NCBI GenBank assembly: GCA_029204045.2
Contig: CM055063.1
Span: forward strand, 36,365,562 to 36,429,561
Length of the DNA: 64,000 nucleotides
DNA from: Tillandsia leiboldiana
Lineage: Eukaryota > Streptophyta > Magnoliopsida > Poales > Bromeliaceae
Direction of reading: 5' to 3'
Both the position numbers and the translations under genes were made by a program. The notes below the pieces were generated by a model. The model had not been told where the DNA came from. It did no database searches and worked only from the letters and a program-made list of their open reading frames with translations. Positions 44,529-55,593 of this stretch are shown here, piece after piece. Each line of letters begins with the position of its first letter. Position 1 is the first letter of the stretch.

Positions 44529-45809
44529 TGTTACGGATTTTGTTTTGGCACATTTCGTGAAAGTGTTAAGTCTTGAAGATTGAAGATGAATGAAGTTTGG
44601 ATCATATACCTCAATCTCAAGAAAGAAGAATTCAAAAGGATCAGGTAAGTTTAACTAAATATTTTTGGTGATCCGAATACTTCTTGTAGTGTAGAAACAC
44701 TTGGAAGAATTTTTTATCGCATAAAAATCAAGAACTGGACATGGGACATGTTCAGGATCCGGATCAGACAGTCCAATCCGGATCCCGAAGGGTGCTTGTT
44801 CATTGGCAAATCCGATCCGGATCAAAGTCATTTCGATCCGGATCCCGAACATGGGAATTTGCTGGAATACATGAACGATCCGGATCGTGCATTACAATCC
44901 GGATCCCGAACCCTGTTTTACTGGAATTGCCTGACTCGTTACGACGATCCGGATCACAGCTAATCCGATCCGGATCGCCGTCGTGAATATTTCCAGAAAC
45001 GGACAGTTTTTGATCCTTATCTTCTTCCTAGGGTTTCTAACCTATAAATAGACCCTATGATTCTTTTTCTAGGGTTAAGCCGTAAATCCACAAACAAGCC
45101 GTCATCTTTTATACGGCCTAAGATCCACATATAGAGAAGAAAGGAAATCATTAGATATTACCCTATGTTTCTTCATCTATATTGATTAGTTTGATTCTAG
45201 GTTTTCATACTCACATCTTGAGTTGAATCAAACTAATGAATACTTAGATGGTATTTTCTATCTATCTTTGATCTAAGTATTCGGCGGATCATCACCACCC
45301 AAAACAATGATTTACCCCAAAATCGGCGCGTGGACTCGCGTGGCCTTGTGGATTCAAGGTGCAACCGCTCTCGTGGATTCAGAGCGAGGTACGTTCGTGG
45401 ATTCGAAGCGTGCTACTGGGTGAAGACCGTGGATTCGGTCAGACGTCGTGGACTCGACGTTGGACGCCGTGGATTCGGCGTTGGACGCAGATCGTGGATT
45501 CGAGACGCGTTGCGGAGCGAGCGGAGAAGATCAACTAGGAGCGTATGGAAAAGGTTGAGTCGTCTGTGAGTACGGTATATCACCTTGTACGTGTTTAATT
45601 CTAGTGGATTTCACCGTGTTATCGGTCCCGTGGTTTTTTACTCCGGTTTGGAGTTTTCCACGTAAAAATCTTGCGTGTTCATTTATATTTCCGCATTGGG
45701 TTTTTATTGCGCAATGATTTTTTGAGTGTTTATTGTTTACACCTATTCACCCCCCTCTAGGTGTTTTTTTTTCCCCCTATTTAGATCCATTATTACATAT
45801 AACCCAACA
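44529..45809 (+). mobile_element. Solo LTR of a sister copia subfamily
   Basis: This 1281-bp LTR (TGTTACGG...ACCCAACA) is flanked by GTGTT (44524-44528 and 45810-45814) and has no internal sequence. It aligns along its length with the copia LTR at 27120-28389 but is clearly diverged, so it comes from a different subfamily. It has a TATA box at 45043-45050 and the eight-palindrome array at 44756-44976. Confidence 0.93.
44756..44976 (+). repeat. Eight CCGG-centred palindromes in the solo copia LTR
   Basis: GATCCGGATC (two copies AATCCGGATC) begins at 44756, 44775, 44814, 44835, 44877, 44896, 44946 and 44967. The intervals are 19, 39, 21, 42, 19, 50 and 21 bp, nearly those of the full copia element. 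Where that element has AGTCCGGACC, this LTR has GATCCGGATC: both half-sites are changed symmetrically. Confidence 0.9.
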
Positions 45810-45814
45810 GTGTT

Positions 45815-48043
45815 TTGGGTCTTTCGCCGTTTTTGTTGTGTTTATCGCCGCCGCCGCGGAAACCCTAGGGCATCGCCGCCGCGGCCGCACAGCATGCAGA
45901 ACGCACACGCCACGCGAGGCTGGTGCCCGCGTGGACGATCCGCTCGCGTCGCGCGGGGTTGGCGCCCGCGCGGCCAACTCACGCGCCGCGCGGGGCTAGC
46001 GCCCGCGCGGCGGCGCCGCTGTGCCGCGCGAGGCTAGTGCCCGCGCGGCCAACGCGCACGCCGCTGTGCCGCGCGGGCTGGTGCCCGCGCGGCCAACGTG
46101 CGCGCCGCGTGGGGCTAGCGCCCGCGCGGCGGCGCCGCTGTGCCGCGCGGGCTGGTGCCCGCGTGGCCAACGCGCGCGCCGTGCGGGGTTAGCGCCCGCG
46201 CTGCGGCGCCGCTGTGCCGCGCGGCCAATGCGTGCGTCGCGCCGGGCAAGTGCCCGCGCGGCGGCGCTGCTGTGCCGCGCGGCCAGCGCGCGCGCCGCGC
46301 GGGGCTAGTGCGCGCGCAGCGGCGCCGATGTGCCGCGCGAAGGGCTGGTACCCGCGCGGCAAATGCGCGCGCACGCCGCGCGGGGTTGGCGCCCGCGCGG
46401 CGGCGCCGCTGCACTGCACGGGGCTGGTGCCTGCGTGGCCAGCGCGCGCGCGCCGAGCTCACGCGGGCGCGTCGCTTGCGCCGCGCGGGGCTGGAACCCG
46501 CGCGGCCGCCGTTTGCGCCGCGCGGGACTAGGGCCCGCGCGGGCGCTTCGTTTGCACCGCGCGGGGCTGGTGCCCGCGTGGGCGCATCGATTTCGCCTCG
46601 TGGGGCTGGTGCCCCGCAGCTGCCGCTTGTGCCGCGCGGGGCTGGTGCCCGCGCGGCTGCACCGGACGCGGCACGCGTGCCGCACGAGGGGCCGTTTCGT
46701 CGCCACTGTCTTCGCCGCCGCCATCGCGGGTCTTTAGTCTTTTTTGGTTGCATTTTCGGAGTCGTGTTTCCTTATGAGAGTTGTATCTTACCTGTTATAC
46801 CCTTTGGGGACTTCCTTTTAGGTCCGGGTGTCATCCGAAGGCGTGGATCGATCTTCGGAGTTTCGGTCGACGCAATGTAAGGTGGGTACCTTTGGTTATT
46901 TTCGGTGTAATGTCGTTCCCGCGTATTTTGCATGATAAAGTAGATGTTTTGGTAAACTGTCTAACCCCATTGGTTGTAAATCCCGTTTACTATTCTAACT
47001 GAGGTGGCTGAGGTCGCAACATCGTTTTACTATTCTAACCAAGGCGGCTGAGGTCGCAGTATTGTTCATATGCTTATATTGCTTACACGCACACCGGCGG
47101 TTTGGCCACCGCACAGGGTGTATTTTTCCGGAAAGATGGTAAGGATTACCCGTGTACCCCACGACTCATGATGATGGGAATCCCTCAAGGAGAGGCGACT
47201 GCTACTTGGGCAGTGGAGGGGATTGGTGGCACCAAGAAAATGAGCACGCTATTTGGGGTCGGGGCCCAATAGCTATCTGGGGTAGGAGCCCAGCATGTTT
47301 TCTATCTGGGGTTGGTCCCAAACATATTTTAAAACTGGGGTAGGTGCCCAATGTGATCGTGACAGGGATGTAGCGGTACATGAGGGGGAAGTAAATGCTC
47401 CGGTGTATCGGTTTGTCTCTTCGGTTATTGCATTTAATTTTTATATCTACTTTATCATTCACTGACTACCCACGCTGTGACAGGTCCGCGCAGGGGTGGG
47501 AACCGGGACGACAGTGAGGCATCGGTTAGAGGACCCTAGTCATGGTGGCTGTTAAGCTTTACAGTTTACGGTTATCTCTTTATTGCTTGGTTAGTATAAC
47601 TGTGAATTACTTGTGTTGGTTTCTTGTGGATGTTGGATTGAGGACTTAGTGTAGGAATATCTTCTCATATCTGTGAATGTTGAGATGTATGAATGCGGCT
47701 GGTTTTCAAATACAAACATGGTTTCAAAAGCATTTTCAAACCAAGTGTCGTGTGGGCACTGATTTCAAAACCTATGGATTTATCCTTTCAAGTAAGGTGG
47801 CCGTTTAAAAGAGTTTGCGAAAATGTTTTGTAAAACCGGGTGTCGAGTGGACACCGACTTTCAAACCTATGGGTTTATGGTGTAGTTTCAATATGATAAA
47901 TGTGACTGTATGGTTAAGTATAGTCTCTCCTTATTGTCGTTCATTGTTTGCATGGTTAAAGTATTTGTCGTGCTCGGAATGCCGTGCATATATGAAGGAG
48001 GCTCCGCCCGTTTGGGGAGTGAATTTGTATATGTGGCGGGTCT
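45815..48043 (+). repeat. 3' LTR of gypsy I, middle part
   Basis: It continues the LTR after the solo copia insertion to the gypsy III insertion, ending with the TSD GGTCT (48039-48043). It contains the CpG-rich repeat block and the same CTGGGGTAGG-type short repeats as 38637-38740 (here 47252-47355). Confidence 0.9.
45915..46690 (+). repeat. CpG-rich imperfect tandem repeats in gypsy I LTR
   Basis: Units built on GGCTGGTGCCCGCGCGGCC and GGCTAGCGCCCGCGCGGCGG alternate many times at a spacing of a few tens of bases. The long Ala/Arg/Pro frames on both strands here result from this repetition. Confidence 0.85.
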
Positions 48044-48367
48044 TGTAGTGTCCCAGGTTTCCCGGTGGTTTTGCCCGTGTTTCGGGGTGTAGAACACCTA
48101 TTATTGGTGTGTGGGGCCCCAACATGTCAAAGTGATATGTTGTTTGGAACCTAAGAGGATTTGGGAGCAAGCATGACCTTCGGCTACCTTTGCCGAATTT
48201 TAGGAGTGGAATCAGGCTAATCAGAGGCCGTATTTGAATTCAACGCGGAAAAACGCTTGAAAACGGCTATTTACTTATTTATTTTGGTGTCCGGATGACC
48301 AAAAACGGACCCCCGGAAGTCTTCTGCGCAAATTGGTGCATGGGGGGAGCCGTGGACCATCCCGGGA

Positions 48368-48797
48368 CACGTGGCAGCCTATTATTGGGCCGGCGCACCA
48401 CTCTCGGTCCACGGAGTGGACCGCCGGTGCACGGTGGACCGGCGGGCCACGTGGCAGGCGCTGGTTGGGCCGGTGCAGCGCGCGCGGCGCACGGGAGCGT
48501 GCGCGGGCAGGCCGGGCAGTGGCGGGGCTGTGCGCGGTGCACGGTGGACCGGGGCGCCCCACATGGCGGCCCCGGGTTGGACGGCGCAGGTGCGCGCGGT
48601 GCACCCACGGGCTCGCGCCTGCGGCCGTACGGGCACGTGGGCGGCGCGTTGACGGACCGGCGGTCGCGTCTGGCGGCGCCGCCCCACGTGGCACCACGCC
48701 AGTGGTTGGTGCCGCACGCCGTGCTGACCCGGGGAGGGGGGCACGTGGCGCTTCCCCGCTGGGCCCGCACGGCTGCCGCCTGTTTGGCGGACACGTG
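48368..48797 (+). promoter_or_regulatory. Six G-box (CACGTG) motifs in U3 of gypsy III
   Basis: CACGTG occurs at 48368, 48448, 48634, 48685, 48742 and 48792, mostly as CACGTGGC, the core of plant G-box/ABRE sites bound by bZIP and bHLH factors. A variant, CACATGGC, lies near 48560. All lie 200-630 bp upstream of the TATA box and recur in the 3' LTR (from 55918). This would fit stress- or hormone-linked transcription of the element; that is inference. Confidence 0.75.
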
Positions 48798-48995
48798 GCG
48801 GGCTCTGGGGCGGGTCGATTGGCTGTGCGGTGTGCGGCGGGATCCTGTGCGCGAGCGGGCTGGGCCGGGCCGCACTGTGCGCGCCCGGAAATTGGCGGGC
48901 CGGGCCGCACTGTTGGCGCCCGAAATCGGGCTGGGCCGGGCCGGGCGCCCGAATCTTGGGACTTGGAGGGAATTTTGCCAAAAGACTTTTGGGCC

Positions 48996-49003
48996 TATAT
49001 ATA
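48996..49003 (+). promoter_or_regulatory. TATA box of gypsy III 5' LTR
   Basis: TATATATA in GGGCCTATATATACAGCCC is followed by a CT-rich leader, the usual plant arrangement. The 3' LTR copy is at 56547-56554. Confidence 0.82.
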
Positions 49004-50040
49004 CAGCCCACCTCTCTCTTTTCTCTGCCTTTTTCCGAAGTGTAGAGAGGGAATGAGAGGGAGGGACCTTTAGCAAAGTTGTTCCTCACACTATTTTGCA
49101 TCTCGTGGTGGGTTTCCAGAATTTTTGGAAGCTCGACAGCGGCGATCCGGATTTTACAGAGCGCCTCGTTTTTCCCCCAATCTTGGCCCATAACGTCGCA
49201 TCTCAGTCCGAGAAGCCCCCGGCGCAGTACAGGAGTCCTCTTTCGACGATTTCTTCGCCGGTGTGTTCCTAAGAGGTAGGGCTTCGTTTTCTGTGTTGGT
49301 GGTTTCTCTGGATTCCAATTCCTTGGCACGATTCCCGAGGTGTTTTGACCCCCTCTTTTGCTGTTTGGGTTTTTGGACAGCGACGACTTCGACGAATTAT
49401 TTCTCAGCGTAGGAATATCAGATCGAGGCGATTCAAGAGTCAATTTTGGGCTACTTTTCGCGAGGAACGCAACTGTGATTTTTTTTGAGATTTTAGGAGC
49501 AGGAGACAGAGGTGAAATTCCTCGTTTTGCGTGCTGATTGTAAAAACAGCAATTATGTGTTTGGAACTTGTAGTTTTTACACTGTGTACACTTGTGTGAT
49601 GTTGTAGGATACTGTTTCAGCTGACGGTGTGCTTAGAGGACAGCAGGTATTTTCTGGGTGTATTGTGCATGCTTTTCGAGGTGGGTGATTGCGTTTCCCT
49701 CTTTGTTGACTTGCTCACTAGGAATAGTAGAGTTTCCCAATTATAAATGTGATAGTTAACTCGTGGTATATGAACCTATTGCATTGGCCCCCCTTAATTA
49801 ATTGATAGGTTCTATGTGATCAATCTGGGACAATGAAGTTGGACAATTGCTATATCTTAAACTGCATGCAAATAAATAATCCAATAATGTTTTAAAATGA
49901 TTCTTTACAAGAAACCTTAGTCACTTTTCTAATACTTTTTAAAGGAATAATTGTATGTTTAATTGGACATCTAGTTAGGCCACCATTTTACTGCAGCACT
50001 GTATTATGGGATTTGACTTAGGAGAAAACATGTTTTATTG

Positions 50041-50071
50041 TTTTCTGTCCTCCTTTCCCTTTGTTTTGCAG
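50041..50071 (+). promoter_or_regulatory. Possible 3' splice site in gypsy III LTR
   Basis: A pyrimidine-rich run ending CCCTTTGTTTTGCAG, then AGTCATCTG, looks like a strong plant acceptor. It lies far downstream of the TATA box. Donor candidates include GAGGTAGGGC near 49275 and CAGGTATTTT near 49646. Splicing would remove much of the leader before gag. Confidence 0.4.
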
Positions 50072-50472
50072 AGTCATCTGTGGGAGCTGCTGGGCCTTCA
50101 GCGGCAGATCGAGGTAAGAGGATCGCCGACTAGCTAGATCGTCTACCCCAAGTGAGAGACTAGCGAGGTTTTTATTGTACCCCCTTTTGTATCTCAGACT
50201 TCAGTAGTTTCCTTTTGGGTCTGGCTTTGGCCAGCTGGTTGTATATTTTTGGTGAGCTGGGAGTATATTGTACTTTTATTTCAGCTTGTAGCTTATTTCA
50301 GTCTGAGATTACTTTTAGTTCTATTAGTTCAGCTCTGTTTATGCTCTTTTATTGTATATTATCTATCTGAGCAGGTTACCAGCGCTTCGTGCACATAGAA
50401 AATTCTGTGTGCACGGCGGATCTGTTGGCGGGCCCGGGTTCTGGTTTACACCCGGGGCGTGACAGATTAAGT

Positions 50473-50484
50473 TGGTATCAGAGC
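50473..50484 (+). other. Primer-binding site of gypsy III
   Basis: TGGTATCAGAGC, complementary to tRNA-Met, starts 8 bases after the LTR end. Confidence 0.93.
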
Positions 50485-50756
50485 TTAGGGATAGGTCAGT
50501 TGGGACTTAGGAAACCCTAGGCTTTTGGCAGACCCTAGGATGATAGGGCGCGAGAGGCGTGACGCTTCGCGAAAGTCGTTGATTTATTTATTGGACTCTT
50601 CCAGTGAGTGAAGAGGGATCGACATACCCAATTTCTGGTGGACCGTTATGTTGGCTGCAGACAACATAAAGTCGCAGAAATTGGGGGATGTCTTTGACTT
50701 TCGCTAGATTGGGTCGTGTGGGGTTATGTTACTTATTCGTGATTTCTTGTGGCAGG

Positions 50757-51963
50757 ATGCCTCCCCGACGTCGGATCCCTACTCGGGGTGTCCCGTTACC
50801 CCCTGATGAGCCAGAGCACCCACACCCCCCGAGCTTACTGAGTTGAGGGCCTTGGTGGCCCAATTGGCGGAGGGTCAGCGCCGCCAGGAGCAGAGGTTTG
50901 AGCAGCTTCTTGCCTAGAGAGAGGCACCATCCCCAGCTGTTCCTGAGGCCCTTGTGCCTCCTGTTGCACCTTTTGTGCCGTCAGCGCCATCTTCGAGTAG
51001 CGGGGCTCCTGGAGCTATTCAGCCTTTGACTGCGGAGGAGGAGCAGGATATCGCTAACAAACTCTCCAAGTTTGTTCAGCGGGGACCCCCTAGATTCTCA
51101 GGGCGGGATGCACAGCCCTGGGCTGTTGGGAGATGGCTTTCTGCGATGGAGAAGCTTTTTCGGGACTTCTTCATCGACCCGAGGTATCAAGTGCACATGG
51201 CGGTGCACTGTTTGGACGGAGATGCTGATTTTTGGTGGCAACGGGTAGAGCCCCTGGAGTTCCGGATTACTCGGCAGCTGCCTTGGGAGGAGTTCCGACG
51301 GATGGTGCTGGACACCTATTTTTCGACCAGTGTGAAGAAAAAGTTGGAGGACGACTTGAAGAACCTGCAGCAGGGCGATCGATCGGCTCATGCCTATTTC
51401 CAGGAGTTCACGGAGTTGCTGAACTATGTGCCCTTCGTCGCTCGTGACGGTCCGCACCAGGTTGAGTTGTTCGAGGGAGGCCTCCGTCCAGAGATTTACA
51501 CACTGGTGCATGCTCAGAGATTTCAGACTCTGGAGGCAGCCGCAGAGCATGCACAGTGGGTGGAGAGAGGTGATCAGGTGGTGGCCAGACAGAGGGCCGC
51601 GGTCGCTCAGAGCTCCGACAGAAAGCGACCAGCCCAGGACGAGAGGGGACAGGCCAGTACTTGGAGGCCGCCCCGACCGCCACCGCCTCAGTTCCCAGGC
51701 CGTGGGCGTTCAGAGCGGCGAGGGCCTAGTGGGTCCCAGAGGCCCCCACAGCAGCAGCAGTAGAGATCGCAGTCGTCGCAGCGCGGGTCTCAGCGGCAGC
51801 CACAGCGACAGCGACAGTCTCAGCAGCAGCAGTCCCGACAGTCACGGGCTCCCAGCAGTTGTATCTTCTGTGGAGGTCCGCACTTCCCCGGCACTTGCGA
51901 CCAGCGGTGGGGTCGCTGCTACGGATGTGGACAGCCAGGGCACATTCGAGCTGCGTGCCCCTT
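50757..51963 (+). pseudogene. gag: Gypsy III gag, with frameshift and two stop codons
   Basis: The likely start is ATG at 50757 (MPPRRRIPTRGVPLPPDEPE). The reading frame shifts near 50830 in a run of C, and the corrected frame meets TAG near 50918 (...FEQLLA, stop, REAPSP). The frame is then open through the gag core (DADFWWQRVEPLEF, HAYFQEFTELLNYV, LFEGGLRPEIYTL) to a second TAG at 51761-51763, probably a changed CAG in a Gln-rich stretch. Beyond it in the same frame come two Cys/His knuckles, CIFCGGPHFPGTC and CYGCGQPGHIRAAC (51917-51958). Gag is therefore broken in this copy. Readthrough of the second TAG is possible but would not repair the first two lesions. Confidence 0.88.
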
Positions 51964-54900
51964 TTCGACCTCAGCCGCTCATTCTTCAGCATCTGCCCCA
52001 GCATCATCGCAGCAGCGGTCGACGGCCCAGCGGCCTTATGCTCTAGCGAGCAAGCCATCTTCTTCCCATCCCACCGATTATCGCCCTCCAGCTCAGAGTG
52101 GGCGAGTGTATGCTGCACAGGTAGAGGATTCTTCAGCAGCGGACCATGTGGTGGCAGGTATCACCTTACTCTCTGGCATTAGGACTCGTACCTTATTTGA
52201 TACTGGAGCATCGCATTCTTTCATTAGTAGATCTTTTGCATCATTACATGGGTTAGAGGTAGGATTTTTGCCACGTGCACGAGAGGTTCAGATTCCCGAT
52301 CACACTTTGCACGTGGAGGAGTGTTGTTGGTCCTGCCCGATACAGATCGAGTCCTGGATTATGCCAGCAGACCTGTTGGTCTTGAGACAGCTGAGGGACT
52401 TTGATGTGATTCTTGGGATGGACTGGCTGGCTCGGTATTTCGCGACTATTGATTGTGCCGCGAGGACTGTCACTTTTAGAGAGCCAGGCCAGGAGATGTT
52501 TGTATATCGGGGATGTCAGAGTGCTTTCTTTGCCTCTGTGGTTTCGACTTCCCGAGCGAGGCGGATGATTCATCGAGGATGTGTAGCCTTTTTGGCTAGT
52601 GTTGTTGAGGGGCCTACGGCGACACCGGGACTCGGGGATATTCCTATTGCCCGCGAGTTTCCGGACGTTTTTCCACCTGAGCTGACTAGTATGCCGCCAG
52701 ACAGAGAGATTGAGTTTGTGATTGACGTAGTTTCAGGAACTGCGCCAATTTCTAAGGCTCCTTATCGAATGGCACCGGCTGAGCTGCGAGAGCTTAAAGC
52801 ACAGCTGCAAGATCTGATGGATAAGGGCTTTATTAGACCAAGTGTGTCGCCTTGGGGAGCACCGGTGCTATTCGTGAAAAAGAAGGATGGGTCACTTCGG
52901 TTGTGTGTGGACTATAGGGAGTTGAACAAAATGACCATTAAGAACAAGTACCCTTTGCCGCGCATCGATGATCTCTTTGATCAGCTGCAAGGGTCTTGTG
53001 TATTTTCCAAAATTGATCTACAGTCTGGTTACCACCAACTGAAGGTGAAGGCCGAGGATATTCCTAAGACTGCTTTCAGATCACGGTACGGGCATTATGA
53101 GTTTACAGTTATGCCGTTTGGATTGACTAATGCCCCTGCCGCCTTTATGGACTTGATGAACAGGATATTTCGGCCCTTTCTGGATCGTTTTGTGGTGGTG
53201 TTCATTGATGATATCCTTATTTACTCCCGAAGCAAGGCCGAGCACGAGGAGCACTTGAGGACTGTGGTACAACTTCTACGAGATAAGAAGTTGTATGCCA
53301 AGCTGTCAAAGTGCGAGTTTTGTCTTCGGGAGGTAGCTTTCTTGGGCCATGTGATTTCCGTCGCCGGTGTAGCAGTAGACCCGGCGAAGATTGAGGCAGT
53401 TCGAGATTGGCCCCGACCGACAACTGTATCTGAGGTGCGCAGCTTCATGGGGTTAGCTGGTTATTATCGTCGGTTTGTGGAAGGCTTTGCGAAGCTTTCC
53501 ACACCCCTCACTCGGTTGACGCGTAAAGGAGTTAAGTTTATCTGGAGTGAGGACTGCCAGAGGAGCTTTGAGGAGCTAAAGGATAGATTGATGACCGCTC
53601 CTATCCTTTCCCTCCCTGTTATGGGGAAAGGATATGTGATCTACAGTGATGCATCGTACAGTGGACTTGGATGCGTGCTGATGCAGGAAGGGAGGGTAAT
53701 TGCTTATGCATCGAGACAACTTAAGGATTACGAGAAGAATTACCCTACCCATGATTTGGAACTTACTGCCGTGGTGTTTGCACTGAAGCTTTGGCGCCAT
53801 TACCTATATGGGGAGCACTGTGAGATCTACACCGACCACAAGAGCCTAAAGTACCTGTTTACGCAGAAGGAACTGAATTTGAGGCAGCGCAGATGGTTAG
53901 AGTTACTGAAGGATTACGATGTGGATATCCTTTACCATCCAGGAAAGGCCAACGTGGTTGCAGATGCCTTGAGTAGGAGAGTGGTGCAGAGTTTGTCCAT
54001 GTTGATTACAAATCAGGCGCCGCTGTTAGAGGAGTTGAGACGGCTCGAGATAGAGGTTGTATCCCCTGGGGTCTCTGCTAGACTGATGTCTTTGGTCATG
54101 CAGCCCACTCTGCTGGAGAGGATCCGGGAGAAACAGAGCGAGGACCCCCATTTGACCAAGATTCGAGATCAGATTCCGAGTGATCGATCAGGGGATTTTT
54201 CAGTTGATACTGCGGGAGTACTGAGGTACAGGGATCGAGCCTGTGTGCCAGTGGATGCGGAGATCAGAGAGCAGATATTGAGAGAGGCCCATTATACACC
54301 TTACACCCTTCATCCTGGGGGGACTAAGATGTATAAGGACCTCAAGACACACTTCTGGTGGAATGGCATGAAAAGGGATATTGGGAGGTTTGTGTCTCAG
54401 TGTTTAACTTGTCAGCAGGTAAAAGCTGAGCATCGTGTGCCAGCTGGCAAGTTACAAAGTCTTCCAATTCCCGAGTGGAAATGGGACCACATCACGATGG
54501 ATTTTGTGGTCGGATTACCGAGGGCACAAGGAGGTGCAGATGCTATCTGGGTAGTGGTAGATCGACTTACCAAGTCAGCGCACTTTTTGCCTATACAGAC
54601 TACTTGGCCACTCGAACGACTAGCCCAGTTATACTTGGATGAGATAGTGAGGTTACATGGGGTGCCAGCTTCCATAGTGTTAGATAGAGACCCGAGGTTT
54701 GTTTCGCGATTCTGGGGGAGTTTACAGACTACCTTGGGGACTCAGCTCAGATTTAGTACAGCTTTCCACCCACAGACTGATGGACAGTCAGAGCGGACGA
54801 TTCAGATCCTTGAGGATATGCTGAGGGCTTGTATCCTAGAGTTTGGCGGTGGATGGATTCGACACTTATCACTGGCTGAGTTTGCGTACAACAACAGCTT

Positions 54901-55546
54901 TCAAGCGAGCATCCAAATGGCTCCGTTTGAAGCGTTGTACGGACGCAAATGTCGATCACCGCTATATTGGAGTGATGTGGGGGAGAAAAGGACTGTGGGA
55001 CCAGATTTGTTGCTAGAGGCAGAAGAAAAGGTCAGAGTGATCCGACAGCACCTTCGGATCGCTCAGAGTCGACAGAGGAGCTATGCTAATGTTCGGCGAC
55101 GAGACTTAGAGTTTCAGGTGGGAGAACATGTATTTCTGAAAGTCTCGCCGTCCAAAGGGATAAGGAGGTTTGGCATTCGCGGGAAACTCAGTCCCCGATA
55201 CATTGGACCCTTTGAGGTATTGGAGCGTATCGGGCCAGTTGCTTACCGACTTGCACTTCCCCCGAGACTGGCTGGTGTCCACGATGTTTTTCATGTTTCT
55301 ACACTGAGGAGGTACGTCTTCGACCCATCGCACGTCATCGACTTCACGCCGCTTGAGATCAGCGAGGATTTGAGGTATGAGGAGCGCCCACTACGGATTC
55401 TGAATCGAGAGGTGAGAGAATTGCGTAATTGGGTCATTCCCTATGTGAAGATCCTCTGGAGCAATCATGATGAGCGCGAGGCGACGTGGGAGCTCGAGTC
55501 AGCAATGATGGACGCCTACCCCTACCTGTTCGAGGCTCAGGATTGA
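51964..55546 (+). CDS. pol: Gypsy III pol (protease, RT, RNase H, integrase, chromodomain-like tail)
   Basis: The frame continues from gag without a shift; the first Met in pol is at 52106, and residue numbers count from there. Protease has DTG at 32-34. RT runs from about 220 to 400 with FIDD at 366-369. RNase H starts DASYSGLGCVLMQ at 515. The integrase zinc finger starts at H736 (HPGGTKMY) and includes CLTCQQVKAEH. The core has D799, D860 and E896, a D,D(35)E spacing. The GPY/F module is IGPVAYRLALPP, and the end, VKILWSNHDEREATWELES, is chromodomain-like. No stop or frameshift interrupts these 1,146 residues. It would be made as a fusion with gag, which is broken upstream, so this copy is unlikely to be autonomous. 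Confidence 0.93.
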
Positions 55547-55580
55547 GGTATGATTTTCGTTTCGAGGACGAAACTTTTGT

Positions 55581-55593
55581 TAGTGGGGGAGGA
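55581..55593 (+). other. Polypurine tract of gypsy III
   Basis: TAGTGGGGGAGGA directly precedes the 3' LTR start TGTAGTG. The GAGGACGAAAC motif lies 15-20 bp upstream. Confidence 0.88.

Larger units (their letters stand above)
48044..50464 (+). repeat. 5' LTR of gypsy III
   Basis: It starts TGTAGTGTCCCAGG and ends CCCGGGGCGTGACA. The order is a CpG-rich U3 with six G-boxes (48368-48797), a TATA box (48996-49003), and a long transcribed part with an intron-like acceptor at 50071. The long frames on both strands in the CpG-rich part are not genes. Confidence 0.95.
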
